The position numbers were made by a program, and so were the translations under genes. 64,000 nucleotides of DNA from Muribaculaceae bacterium (GTDB taxonomy: Bacteria; Bacteroidota; Bacteroidia; Bacteroidales; Muribaculaceae), in contig JAGCCU010000067.1 of assembly GCA_017651515.1 (NCBI GenBank), positions 1 through 64,000 on the forward strand, written 5' to 3'. The notes under the pieces were generated by a model, which saw only the letters and a list, made by a program, of their open reading frames with translations, ran no database searches and was not told the origin of the DNA. This document shows positions 16,742 through 25,352 of this stretch, piece after piece (positions within the stretch are counted from its first letter, which is position 1; every line of letters starts with the position of its first letter).

Positions 16742-19700
16742 TTAGAATGAGAGATTGAATCCTACGGTAAATGTACGGGCCTGTGGATACACGCCGTAAT
16801 CTACACCCATTGAAGTACTTCCAGAACCGATTTCAGGATCGAAGCCCCAATACTTGGTCCAAGTGACAAGATTTTCAGCACGGACATACATGCGGAAGCG
16901 TTCAACGCGTATCTTTCTGGTGAGCTCGTGTGGCAACGTGTAACCCAAAGTAATATCTTTCAAGCGCAAGTAAGAACCGTCCTGCACATAGATGTCGCTG
17001 CATACCCAGTTCTTTGCGTCGCCGAGTTTCAGCAGAGGCAGTTTGTTGGAAGTGCCTTCACCTGTCCAGCGGTCAAGCACCCAGGTGGGATAGTTACCCG
17101 AAGCGATGTCCTGGCGCCATGTGGCATCAAATATATCAGCACCGCTCACACCTTGGAAGAAGATGCCGAAATCGAATCCCTTCCATTCGGCATTGAAATT
17201 AAGACCAAATGTCCAGTCAGGGGTTGGTTTACCAATGTTGGTACGGTCATCAGAAGTAATTTTACCGTCACCATTCATGTCAACGAAAATCAGATCGCCG
17301 GGAGCTGAACTGGCACCATACTTACTATTATATTCATTAGCCTCTGCCATGTTCTGCAACACGCCAGCAGTCTTGTAACCATAGAAGAATGGGAATGGCT
17401 GGCCGTTCTCGGCACGTGTACCACCATCGCTGAACTGGCTGATGCCATAGTTCAGGAAGCCAGTGTCGTTACCCAGATTCTTAAGTTCGTTCTTCAAGTA
17501 AGCAGCATTGCCCTTGATAGCGAAATGAGCGTCACTGATGTTCCACTTATAACCAAGCTCAAACTCAACACCAGAGTTCCTCATGTCACCTACGTTACCA
17601 ATAGGCTTTGATTCACCCACATAAGATGGGATTGGCATTTCCATCAACATGCCATTGGTTTTCTTGATGTAATAATCCATCGAGAATGTCAGCTTGTTGT
17701 TCCAGAATCCCAGGTCGAGACCAATGTTGGTTTGTTCGCTTTCTTCCCATCTCAGATCTTCGTTGGCAAGTCCATTTGCTTTTGAGCCGTAGGTCATTAC
17801 AGCTTGACGACCGAAATAGTAGTTGCTTGTTCCACCACTGGTGGTGAGAACTGTATAGCGGAAGTCACCGATGTTCTCATTACCGTTCTTACCCCAGCTG
17901 AAACGCAACTTCATGTTGTTGAGCCAGTCGCGGGTGTTCTCCATGAATGCTTCATTCATGATGTTCCAACCCACCGAGAAGGATGGGAACACACCATATT
18001 TGCGGTTAGAACCGAATCGGCTTGAACCATCACGACGAATGGTTGCCTGTAACATATAACGCTCATCGTAGTTATAAGAGAGACGGGCAAAGAGTGAAGC
18101 CAGGTGATGCTCGACATAAGGACCTGCCCATCCGCTAACCAGCGAAGTTACACCTGTGATGTGGCCGTCGGCATCGGTTGTAGTTTGAACGCTACCGCCG
18201 GTAGTATAGTCCACGTAGGGCTTATCAACGTTAATCAAGTTCCAATGCGATGCACCCAGATAGCTTCCTTTGTACTTCATGGCACTCTGACCTAATACGA
18301 CACCGATGGTGTGCTTGCCGAACACCTTATCATAGGTCAAGGTGTTTTCTACCTGCCAGTTAGTGCTGTTGGCCTTTTCCGAAGAAGCCTGAGTGTGGTC
18401 GGAGTTGTTATTGCCGGAAAGGTAGAATTTGCTGGTTGTTGCAGCTTCAGAGCCCCAGAATGATTGCTCGGCACTCCAAGTGAAGTGGTACTTCAGGTTA
18501 TCCCACAGTTGGACATCAAGGGAGAACTTAGGCATAAACTTATGCGACCAACCCTTAGAAGGATTGCCTTGCATCAAAGCGATGGGGTTGTTCTGTTCAT
18601 TATATGAACCTAAGAAACCGGGGATAGTGTAAGGATTGCCGTTTTCGTCACGATACAGGTCGTAGGCTGAATACTGGTTAATCATCTGCTGGGCAATGTC
18701 ACCTGTAAGGGTTACAGGCAGCGTTGGAGCAAGGTAGAGAGCCGAGCCCAGAGGAGAACCCCAAGTAGAGTTGGCATCTACGCCCGTGCTATGCACGCGC
18801 ATATAAGAAAGGTTCGCGCCAACGTCAATCTTGTTCAGGAAGTTGCGCTCATCACTTTCATCAAGCAGGTTGAACATATTGTTTGAACGAATAGTGAGGC
18901 GGTCGTAGTTTGACCTTCCGTAATTTCCACCCACGATACCATCCTGTGTGAAGTAACCAAGCGAGAGGTAGTAGTTCACTCTATCAGAAGCACCGCTCAC
19001 GCTCAAGTCATGCTGAGACATAGGAGCGTTGTCGTTAAACAGCAACTCTTGCCAATCGGTTCCGAAACCTTCGATTGCATTGCCGTTGGCGTCAATCAGG
19101 TTGTAAGGATCATTATAAAGGGGAGCCATGCCACCATTCACATATTTCTCATTCTGGAGGATAGCATAGTCGGTAGCACCGGTCACATCGCGGTGTTTCC
19201 ATGCGCTCTGCCAACTATAAGAAAAGTTGTAGTTAATCTGAGGCTTACCTTTTTTACCCTTCTTTGTAGTTACCAATATGACACCGTTGGCTGCGCGGGC
19301 ACCATAGATAGCGCCAGATGCGGCATCCTTCAGCACTTCAATACTCTCTATGTCATAGGGGTTGACCGATTCCAGACCATACTGGTCTGCGGGCATGCCG
19401 TCAATAATGTAGAGAGGATTGGAGTCGTTGATTGTACCAACACCACGCACACGAATCATTGATTGGGAACCAGGCTGACCTGATGACGAAGTCACGTTAA
19501 CACCGGCAGCCAAGCCCTTCAGGGCATCATCGGCGCGCAGACGAGTCTTGCCTGCAAGGTCATCGGCAGTTACCTTAGCAATAGAGGCGGTCACGACGCT
19601 CTTCTTCTGAACACCGTAGCCGATTACGACTACTTCCTGAAGCGATTGTTGATCTTCCTTCAGTGTGACAGTCATGCCGTTGCTGGCTGCCAACTCTTGG

Positions 19701-19933
19701 GTCACATAGCCGATATACGAAATCACAATAGGCGTGCCCGGGTTCACCTTCAACGTGAACTGGCCATCAACATCGGTGATGGTGCCGTTTTTAGGGTTGC
19801 CTTTCTCGACGATCGAAGCTCCAATGACTGGCTCTCCATTCTCGTCGGTCACAGTTCCCAAGATTCCTTGGGCACTCGCTGCTGTCGACACAATCAGCGC
19901 CAATAGCAACAGTAGAAACCTGCATTTTTTCAT
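16742..19933 (-). CDS. susC: SusC/RagA TonB-linked outer-membrane transporter
   Basis: 1063 residues from the ATG at 19933, chosen because it gives a normal signal peptide (MKKCRFLLLLLALIVSTAAS); an upstream in-frame ATG at 19981 would add 16 residues before it. After the signal come a carboxypeptidase-regulatory-like domain (GTVTDENGEPVIGASI, about 25-95), the TonB box region, a plug domain (about 110-230, with RVRGVGTINDSNPLYIIDG and GAIYGARAANGVILVTTKKG) and a long beta-barrel ending in YPQARTFTVGFNLSF with a terminal phenylalanine. It imports oligosaccharides across the outer membrane together with SusD. It is the first gene of the beta-glucan operon, with a consensus -7 box and operator-like repeats upstream. 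Confidence 0.93.
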   Translation of the reverse strand: MKKCRFLLLLLALIVSTAASAQGILGTVTDENGEPVIGASIVEKGNPKNGTITDVDGQFTLKVNPGTPIVISYIGYVTQELAASNGMTVTLKEDQQSLQEVVVIGYGVQKKSVVTASIAKVTADDLAGKTRLRADDALKGLAAGVNVTSSSGQPGSQSMIRVRGVGTINDSNPLYIIDGMPADQYGLESVNPYDIESIEVLKDAASGAIYGARAANGVILVTTKKGKKGKPQINYNFSYSWQSAWKHRDVTGATDYAILQNEKYVNGGMAPLYNDPYNLIDANGNAIEGFGTDWQELLFNDNAPMSQHDLSVSGASDRVNYYLSLGYFTQDGIVGGNYGRSNYDRLTIRSNNMFNLLDESDERNFLNKIDVGANLSYMRVHSTGVDANSTWGSPLGSALYLAPTLPVTLTGDIAQQMINQYSAYDLYRDENGNPYTIPGFLGSYNEQNNPIALMQGNPSKGWSHKFMPKFSLDVQLWDNLKYHFTWSAEQSFWGSEAATTSKFYLSGNNNSDHTQASSEKANSTNWQVENTLTYDKVFGKHTIGVVLGQSAMKYKGSYLGASHWNLINVDKPYVDYTTGGSVQTTTDADGHITGVTSLVSGWAGPYVEHHLASLFARLSYNYDERYMLQATIRRDGSSRFGSNRKYGVFPSFSVGWNIMNEAFMENTRDWLNNMKLRFSWGKNGNENIGDFRYTVLTTSGGTSNYYFGRQAVMTYGSKANGLANEDLRWEESEQTNIGLDLGFWNNKLTFSMDYYIKKTNGMLMEMPIPSYVGESKPIGNVGDMRNSGVEFELGYKWNISDAHFAIKGNAAYLKNELKNLGNDTGFLNYGISQFSDGGTRAENGQPFPFFYGYKTAGVLQNMAEANEYNSKYGASSAPGDLIFVDMNGDGKITSDDRTNIGKPTPDWTFGLNFNAEWKGFDFGIFFQGVSGADIFDATWRQDIASGNYPTWVLDRWTGEGTSNKLPLLKLGDAKNWVCSDIYVQDGSYLRLKDITLGYTLPHELTRKIRVERFRMYVRAENLVTWTKYWGFDPEIGSGSTSMGVDYGVYPQARTFTVGFNLSF

Positions 19934-19994
19934 ACCATTTTGTTTATAGTTAATAATTTTTTTGAGAAAATTTTTTGACATTTTTCATCATTTG

Positions 19995-20002
19995 CAAAGT
20001 TA
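19995..20002 (-). promoter_or_regulatory. susC: -7 element of the SusC operon
   Basis: The minus strand reads TAACTTTG, a full match to TAnnTTTG, 62 bp before the chosen start codon. No good -33 box is visible, as expected for a promoter that depends on an activator. Confidence 0.55.
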
Positions 20003-20068
20003 AGTGAATAATGAAAACATTTTTTTTCGTGAGTTGGAAAAGTGGATGAATATTGCATGATTTAAAAT

Positions 20069-20097
20069 ACATATGGCTGATAATCAGTAATATATGT
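20069..20097. promoter_or_regulatory. nested dyad upstream of SusC promoter, possible operator
   Basis: The 11-bp palindrome CTGATAATCAG (20077-20087) sits inside an outer inverted repeat ACATAT (20069-20074) and ATATGT (20092-20097) with nearly the same centre. It lies about 70-95 bp upstream of the SusC -7 box. A regulator site is inferred; no protein is known to bind. Confidence 0.35.
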
Positions 20098-20145
20098 TTT
20101 TAAAATTGCACAAAAAGAGTGGAAGAAATATAGATGCGTATTAAT

Positions 20146-20173
20146 CCCCAAAAGGTAAAAACGCACCCCAAAA
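20146..20173. promoter_or_regulatory. CCCCAAAA direct repeats 20 bp apart
   Basis: CCCCAAAA occurs at 20146-20153 and 20166-20173. A 20-bp period places both on the same face of the helix, as in sites for dimeric activators. It is about 145-170 bp upstream of the SusC -7 box, which is rather far. Confidence 0.25.
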
Positions 20174-20405
20174 ACAACTATTTTAATAATGAGGAAGTGC
20201 AGAAACAATGTGATGGTTTACCTATGCTCCTGCCGTAATAAATTCCATTAAGTTTATTTGGTTTTTGTGTGCCTGAATACAGCACATTCACGTATTAACT
20301 TTGCAGCGTGATTGCAAAGTCAAGTTTAAATTGTCGGTGAAATTGCCGCAAAAAGTTTTCCGTACATTTTTGCTACGCAAATGGCAAGATATCAAGAAAA
20401 ATAAC

Positions 20406-20413
20406 TATCTTTG
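20406..20413 (+). promoter_or_regulatory. -7 element of the restriction operon leader
   Basis: TATCTTTG matches TAnnTTTG exactly; transcription would start near 20420, just before the first leader hairpin. A -33 TTTG at the usual spacing is missing. Confidence 0.45.
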
Positions 20414-20419
20414 CAATTC

Positions 20420-20546
20420 CGTGTAAGAGTAGCTCTTACCCAGCAAAAGACCATAGTAATTAACGATATACAAACTCCTTCGCAGATATATAGGCTTTGG
20501 TCGGCTTTCTGGCACTACTTAGGAGTTTGGTTTTTTAGATATATAG
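20420..20546 (+). promoter_or_regulatory. structured leader with terminator-like hairpin (attenuator or small RNA)
   Basis: Just after the expected transcription start comes GTAAGAG-TAG-CTCTTAC (20423-20439). Further on CAAACTCCT (20471-20479) pairs with AGGAGTTTG (20521-20529) around a 41-nt loop that contains GGCTTT twice, and the stem is followed by G then TTTTTT (20531-20536). This is the layout of an intrinsic terminator placed before the first gene of the operon (start 20551). The 10-mer AGATATATAG occurs at 20484-20493 inside the loop and at 20537-20546 right after the T run. The leader could be an attenuator or a separate 117-nt RNA. Confidence 0.45.
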
Positions 20547-20550
20547 CAAC

Positions 20551-20826
20551 ATGGAGTACTACAGTCATACCCAAATTAAGACAATTGAGGATGTTGAGCA
20601 GTTTGTCAAACACATCTACGATTTAGGTATAAACTTTCACCCTGATGATGATTTTCACGATATAATCAATTATGAGACTGGCAAAAAATCTTTTTACGAG
20701 GCTGATGCAGACCTTTACAACAACCTCGTTGATTCTTGTTTTTCCATCTGTAAGAGGGAAAATGTAGATTTTTACGAAATAGCCTACAACTATCACCCGA
20801 TTTTTCAAGCCCAAATAGATGAGTGA
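20551..20826 (+). CDS. small acidic protein of unknown function
   Basis: 91 residues, acidic, no signal peptide and no membrane segment. It has an aromatic-rich pattern (HTQIKTIEDVEQFVKHIY, FHPDDDFHDIINY, CFSICKRENVDFYEIAY). I see no helix-turn-helix, so it does not look like a classic C-protein controller of restriction genes. Its end overlaps the methyltransferase start by 8 bp, which ties it to that operon by translational coupling. A role as a modulator or partner of the restriction-modification proteins is possible but not shown. Confidence 0.65.
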   Translation: MEYYSHTQIKTIEDVEQFVKHIYDLGINFHPDDDFHDIINYETGKKSFYEADADLYNNLVDSCFSICKRENVDFYEIAYNYHPIFQAQIDE

Positions 20827-22195
20827 GATTAAATTATATAGCATAGAGGAACTTATGAATATGGGAATGGCAGAAGAAGAAGCCATTGCTTATCAGCGTT
20901 CATTGTTTGAGCTTGAGCCAACTTGCGATTTTGAAAATCTAACTGAAGTTCAAAAGGTTATTAAAAGTAAGGCTTACAGAGTTGATGATATAATTGTAAC
21001 ACCAACTGCCATTTCTGATGGGCCTAATTGGAGAGATTTGGAGTTTTCACACCCAGAGAAATGTGTCCGTCTTGGAACTGTATTTAGCGGTATTGGTGCT
21101 ATTGAGCACGCTTTTCAAAGATTAGGGTTAAACCACAAAATTGTTTTTGCTGGTGACATAGACGATAAATGCAAGAAAAGTTATTTTGCCAATTATAACA
21201 TAACCGAGGAGAACTGGTTTAGCGATATTAGGGAATTTGACGCATCAAAATATTTGGGTCAAGTTGATTTTATTGTGGGTGGTGCTCCATGTCAAGCATT
21301 TTCAATGGTCGGTCGTCGTCTAGGATTTGAAGATGCGCGAGGGACTTTATTCTATGAGTTCGCAAGAGTGGTTAAAGAAACACAACCCAAATTATTCCTT
21401 TTCGAGAATGTGAGAGGACTTATTAACCACGATAAAGGCAGAACTTGGAGGATAATCCATGATATTTTTGAAGAACTGGGCTATGATGTGAAATTCCGCG
21501 TTCTGAATAGTTGTGATTATGGAATACCACAACACAGAGAACGTATCTTCTGTTTGGGATTCAAACAAGAAACGGATTTTAGATTCCCTGCACCGATAGA
21601 ATTAGAATATAAAATGTATGATTTTCTTGAAGATTATATTGATACAAAATATTTTCTTCGAGAAAAGGGCATTAAGTTCGTCACAAGTCACAAGAACAGG
21701 GCAAAGTGTTATACCCAAATAAATGGAGACGTACAACTTTGCCAAAAGCGAAACCAACAATTTAACTGGCATGGGGATTTTGTTTTTCACCCAGATTCAG
21801 AATTAACACCATCTGACCCTGCATTTGACGAATTTATTTTTGATGTACGGGATGTTGAAGAAAAGTATTATCTTTCGGAAAAAGTAGCAAGATACGTGCT
21901 TGCCGGTGGTACAAAAGGTTTTAGAACTTCAACAGAAACTGATTTAGACATTGCTCGACCACTATTACAATCTATGCACAAAATGCACCGCGCTGGGGTT
22001 GACAACTACGTTACACATAAGGGTAGAATTAGGAAACTGACCCCACGCGAATGTTTGCGTCTAATGGGTTTCCGTGACACATTCAAAATTGTTGTTTCAG
22101 ATACAGCTTCATATCAACAAGCAGGTAACAGCATTGTTGTGGATGTGCTTATTGCAATATTAAAACAACTTGATATAACAAAATACGGCGTATGA
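20819..22195 (+). CDS. DNA (cytosine-5-)-methyltransferase
   Basis: 458 residues with the C5-methyltransferase motifs in standard order: motif I TVFSGIGAIEHAF near residue 87, catalytic GGAPCQAFSMVG (C158), motif VI ENVRGL near 198, QHRERIFCLGF near 240, motif IX RKLTPRECLRLMGF and motif X QAGNSIVV near the end. About 80 residues precede motif I, longer than in minimal enzymes. It modifies cytosine in a specific DNA site, which cannot be read from the sequence. It overlaps its neighbours on both sides (8 bp with the upstream gene, 4 bp with the endonuclease) and protects host DNA from the HNH enzyme. Confidence 0.93.
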   Translation: MSEIKLYSIEELMNMGMAEEEAIAYQRSLFELEPTCDFENLTEVQKVIKSKAYRVDDIIVTPTAISDGPNWRDLEFSHPEKCVRLGTVFSGIGAIEHAFQRLGLNHKIVFAGDIDDKCKKSYFANYNITEENWFSDIREFDASKYLGQVDFIVGGAPCQAFSMVGRRLGFEDARGTLFYEFARVVKETQPKLFLFENVRGLINHDKGRTWRIIHDIFEELGYDVKFRVLNSCDYGIPQHRERIFCLGFKQETDFRFPAPIELEYKMYDFLEDYIDTKYFLREKGIKFVTSHKNRAKCYTQINGDVQLCQKRNQQFNWHGDFVFHPDSELTPSDPAFDEFIFDVRDVEEKYYLSEKVARYVLAGGTKGFRTSTETDLDIARPLLQSMHKMHRAGVDNYVTHKGRIRKLTPRECLRLMGFRDTFKIVVSDTASYQQAGNSIVVDVLIAILKQLDITKYGV

Positions 22196-23184
22196 TAATA
22201 GACGGACAAAAATTTGATGTCAAAGAAACATTTGATACGGCTCAAACCGTACCAGATTGTTTTGTTCTCGGTGACAGCAAAATTGGCGGTGGTCATGGTG
22301 AGAAAAAATTTTACATTTCCACAAAAGAACGAATGAGGGAGTTCTACGGAAATGCTGGTTTTAATGCACGTTGTTTTGTTTTGCGTTCTGATTTACTTGC
22401 CTATATGCAAGCAATGAAACAAGAATATTTGAATCCATCTCAAACTTATCGAGGTAAAGAAAAAATGTCATCGCTGTGGCTTGAGCGTGTAAATCGTATT
22501 CAAAAATTGCCCGAAGTTATTGAATTTAATATACAAGATCAAACGCAAATTGTGGGCCCACGAGGTTATGTCAATTCTAGCGATGATGCTTACAGGCTGA
22601 TTCGTGAAATTTCACTGCCTAATCTTACTTACATTTCTGCCTTACGTCTTGCAGATAGCAAAGGCTCAATCATTTTTTATTGGAAATTATTTGCTGATTT
22701 TGACGCAATAGGTGATTTACACTCTGCTTTGGTCTATACATATGGGAAGAAAGAGACTGAAACGGAAAAGAAAGAAATTATCGAGAAGCCAAATAAGCGT
22801 GATGAACAACTACGATATGCACGAATTGGGCAAGGTCTATACAGAGAAAAATTATTAGAGGAGTGCCCATTCTGCCCAATCACAATGATTAATGATGAAA
22901 GATTGCTTATTGCAAGTCATATAAAGCCCTGGGCAGTTTCAACTGATAAGGAAAGACTTGACCCCAAAAATGGCTTTATGTTATCACCTTTATATGACAA
23001 GTTATTTGATAGAGGATTCATAACCTTTACAGATGATCGTTGTGTGCACATTTCAAATTGGCTCTCTCCTCAAAATATCCGTCGAATTGGCATTACTGAA
23101 GGTCGATTTATTCAAATGCTACCTATAGACGATAGGAGAAAAGATTATTTGGCTTTTCATCGTGAATCAGTTTTCAAAGGATAA
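22192..23184 (+). CDS. HNH restriction endonuclease of the type II system
   Basis: 330 residues. The C-terminal HNH domain of the HNH_2 type has ECPFC near residue 224, ASHIKPW (H243), RLDPKNGFMLSPLYDKLFDRG and the following beta hairpin. The N-terminal 190 residues show no recognised motif and probably bind the target site. The ATGA overlap with the methyltransferase gene and the matching pair of functions make a type II restriction endonuclease the best call. The base composition is AT-rich like its island neighbours. Confidence 0.85.
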   Translation: MIIDGQKFDVKETFDTAQTVPDCFVLGDSKIGGGHGEKKFYISTKERMREFYGNAGFNARCFVLRSDLLAYMQAMKQEYLNPSQTYRGKEKMSSLWLERVNRIQKLPEVIEFNIQDQTQIVGPRGYVNSSDDAYRLIREISLPNLTYISALRLADSKGSIIFYWKLFADFDAIGDLHSALVYTYGKKETETEKKEIIEKPNKRDEQLRYARIGQGLYREKLLEECPFCPITMINDERLLIASHIKPWAVSTDKERLDPKNGFMLSPLYDKLFDRGFITFTDDRCVHISNWLSPQNIRRIGITEGRFIQMLPIDDRRKDYLAFHRESVFKG

Positions 23185-23188
23185 TAAT

Positions 23189-25321
23189 ATGCAAGCAAAT
23201 TATTTATCAATACCCTCAATATTTGATAGATACACACTTCATAAAGTGCCCTTCTATCAAAGAAGTTATGTTTGGGAAGAAGACAAATGGAGCCGTTTTT
23301 TAGAAGATATGTGCTTTGTTTCCGAAACTCAAAAAAGTTATTTTTTGGGGACAATTATCTTGAAATTTGCACAAGCTTCATCTGGTTCTTCCAAAGAATG
23401 TACTATTATCGATGGACAGCAACGATTGACAACGATAATACTTTTTTTCAAATCATTAAGTTTGAAAAAAGCAGAGTTTATGTCTAAATTCAATGACGAT
23501 TTTTTCTTAAGAGGAGTACAGCGACAAGTTGCGTTATTACATAGTATGAATGATATTGCCGACTTTACTGAAGTTATGTCATTGACTGAAGACAAACCAA
23601 TTGAACGTGAGAAACCGACTAAAATCATTCAAGCATATAATTTTTTTCAGAGTAATATAGACATTTCAAAAATCGATTATGATTCGGTTTTAGGTAATTT
23701 ATCAATGATAGTGATTAATCTTAATGATGGAGAAGATGAACAAGCGATTTTTGATACAATAAACTCTTTGAGTGAACCATTAACTACTGGGGAACTTTTA
23801 AAAAACTATTTCTTTAAGAAAGAGACTAGAGAAGAATATGAAGAAACATGGTTACCAGTTTTTGAAGCAGATACAGAGACTGTGGATTTTTGGAATCAAA
23901 TTGTAACTCAAGGAAGACAATTCAAAACAAATATTGATGCCTTCTTTAATGCTATGATTCAAATTAAGATTCACAACAAATCTATACCGGGTATTACATC
24001 TGAATATAAACTCCGAATAAAACGTAACGAAAGACTATTCCATAATTTCAAAGCATTAATATCTGATTTTGATTTAGATAAAAAAGAATTGGTAAATGAG
24101 ATTATAGACTATGCGATTTTGTATAAAGACAATCTGTCTATCGATGTAAATAAAATCGTTCTTTCTGGGTCGCCTAGCATAGAACGCATCAATTTCATGA
24201 TTGAATACTTTGATTGCTCAACGCTTGTTCCATACATTCTTTATATACTTAAAAACGTAGAAGAAGAAACGGAAAGAAATAGAATATATGAAGTACTTGA
24301 ATCATACATAACTAGACGAGTCATTGCAAAAAGTAGCAACAAGAATTATAGTGACTTATTTGCTGAAAACTTAATTGGTGGAAATATTCTAACGGCGCAA
24401 AGATTAAAAGAGTATTTAATGTCTAAAGATGATGAACAGTCTTTAGCGATGCCTACAAATGCCGCTATCAATGAAGCTGTTCGTGAAAATGAACAGAACA
24501 ACAAGCGCTCTTTGGCTATTTTATATATGCTCGAATCAAGATTGAGAGAGGGTAACCCACATTCTACATCTCTACTGAACTACGACGCATATTCTTTAGA
24601 ACATATCATGCCGAAGAAATGGGTTGCTAATTGGCAGCTCATATCAGAATACGATGAACGAAAAAGAGACCATTACATTAAGACATTGGGTAACCATAGC
24701 CTATTAAATGCTCGACTCAATACGGCAATCAGTAATGCTGATTGGCATACAAAATTAAATGGAAACTCAAAGGGCAAGGGCTTTAGAGAACATGCTGTTG
24801 GCCTAGAAACAATTAACACTATCCTAGGTTTAAATAAATGGGATGAATTGGAAATTTTGAATAGAGCAGATTGGTTGGCAGATAAAATTAATCAGGTATG
24901 GGAATCACATGAAAATGAGGAGCTTGTTTTGACATCTCATAATTCTAATACTCGTAGAAATAAACCAGTATTCTCATTAAATGGTGGCTCATTTGTTTCT
25001 ATGTCTTCTTTTGTTCCCTATTTTGTAAAAAAATACGTTGAAGACAATCCATCATTAACATATGCACAACTAAAGAAAATTTTTAATGATGATCTTTGCG
25101 CAACTGGTTTCAAATTCAGAGGCTTTCTTTGTAACGAAGACGTTTATAATGCGTGGGAAAGTGAACTTAAGGATAAACGTTACCAACCATCAAAACCAGG
25201 TCGAAGATTAGTTTCTTCCGATGGCGTTATTTTCTTTGTTAACACTCAATGGACTTATGATTCATTCAAGAGAATTATTGCGCTTGCTGAATCTTTTGGT
25301 TACACTGTTGATGAACAATGA
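23189..25321 (+). CDS. DUF262/DUF1524 GmrSD-like nuclease
   Basis: 710 residues from the ATG at 23189, 4 bp after the HNH gene; an upstream in-frame GTG at 23162 overlaps that gene and adds nine residues that look random. The N-terminal DUF262 domain has VPFYQRSYVWEEDKW (20-34) and IDGQQRLTT (74-82), the ParB-like nucleotide-using motif of GmrS. The C-terminal DUF1524 HNH-like domain has SLEHIMPKKW (H472) and LGNHSLLNARLN near 505. After it follows about 120 residues ending in a small domain with VSSDGVIFFVNTQWT. Single-chain GmrSD proteins are type IV restriction enzymes that attack modified phage DNA. Its placement in a type II restriction-modification operon suggests complementary defence. 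Confidence 0.82.
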   Translation: MQANYLSIPSIFDRYTLHKVPFYQRSYVWEEDKWSRFLEDMCFVSETQKSYFLGTIILKFAQASSGSSKECTIIDGQQRLTTIILFFKSLSLKKAEFMSKFNDDFFLRGVQRQVALLHSMNDIADFTEVMSLTEDKPIEREKPTKIIQAYNFFQSNIDISKIDYDSVLGNLSMIVINLNDGEDEQAIFDTINSLSEPLTTGELLKNYFFKKETREEYEETWLPVFEADTETVDFWNQIVTQGRQFKTNIDAFFNAMIQIKIHNKSIPGITSEYKLRIKRNERLFHNFKALISDFDLDKKELVNEIIDYAILYKDNLSIDVNKIVLSGSPSIERINFMIEYFDCSTLVPYILYILKNVEEETERNRIYEVLESYITRRVIAKSSNKNYSDLFAENLIGGNILTAQRLKEYLMSKDDEQSLAMPTNAAINEAVRENEQNNKRSLAILYMLESRLREGNPHSTSLLNYDAYSLEHIMPKKWVANWQLISEYDERKRDHYIKTLGNHSLLNARLNTAISNADWHTKLNGNSKGKGFREHAVGLETINTILGLNKWDELEILNRADWLADKINQVWESHENEELVLTSHNSNTRRNKPVFSLNGGSFVSMSSFVPYFVKKYVEDNPSLTYAQLKKIFNDDLCATGFKFRGFLCNEDVYNAWESELKDKRYQPSKPGRRLVSSDGVIFFVNTQWTYDSFKRIIALAESFGYTVDEQ

Positions 25322-25352
25322 ATTTTACCTATAGAATAAATATAATTTTTTT

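Larger units (their letters stand above)
19934..20550. other. divergent intergenic region between the beta-glucan locus and the accessory island
   Basis: No gene is seen. It holds the SusC promoter (19995-20002), a dyad (20069-20097), a direct repeat pair (20146-20173), a further -7-like box (TAACTTTG, 20296-20303, plus strand, no good -33) and the structured leader of the restriction operon (20406-20536). Confidence 0.65.

Noticed and set aside
20296..20303. Second promoter (TAACTTTG) for the island operon
   Set aside because: The -7 box fits, but TTTG boxes upstream are 28 bp or more away, so I list it only as a note in the intergenic entry.
20420..20546. Retron-type or CRISPR-linked RNA
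   Set aside because: There is no reverse transcriptase or Cas gene nearby and no spaced direct repeats of CRISPR type anywhere in the window.
23162..23188. GTG start of the DUF262/DUF1524 gene overlapping the HNH gene
   Set aside because: The nine extra residues have no family match and the ATG at 23189 follows the HNH stop by 4 bp and begins at the usual DUF262 N-terminus.
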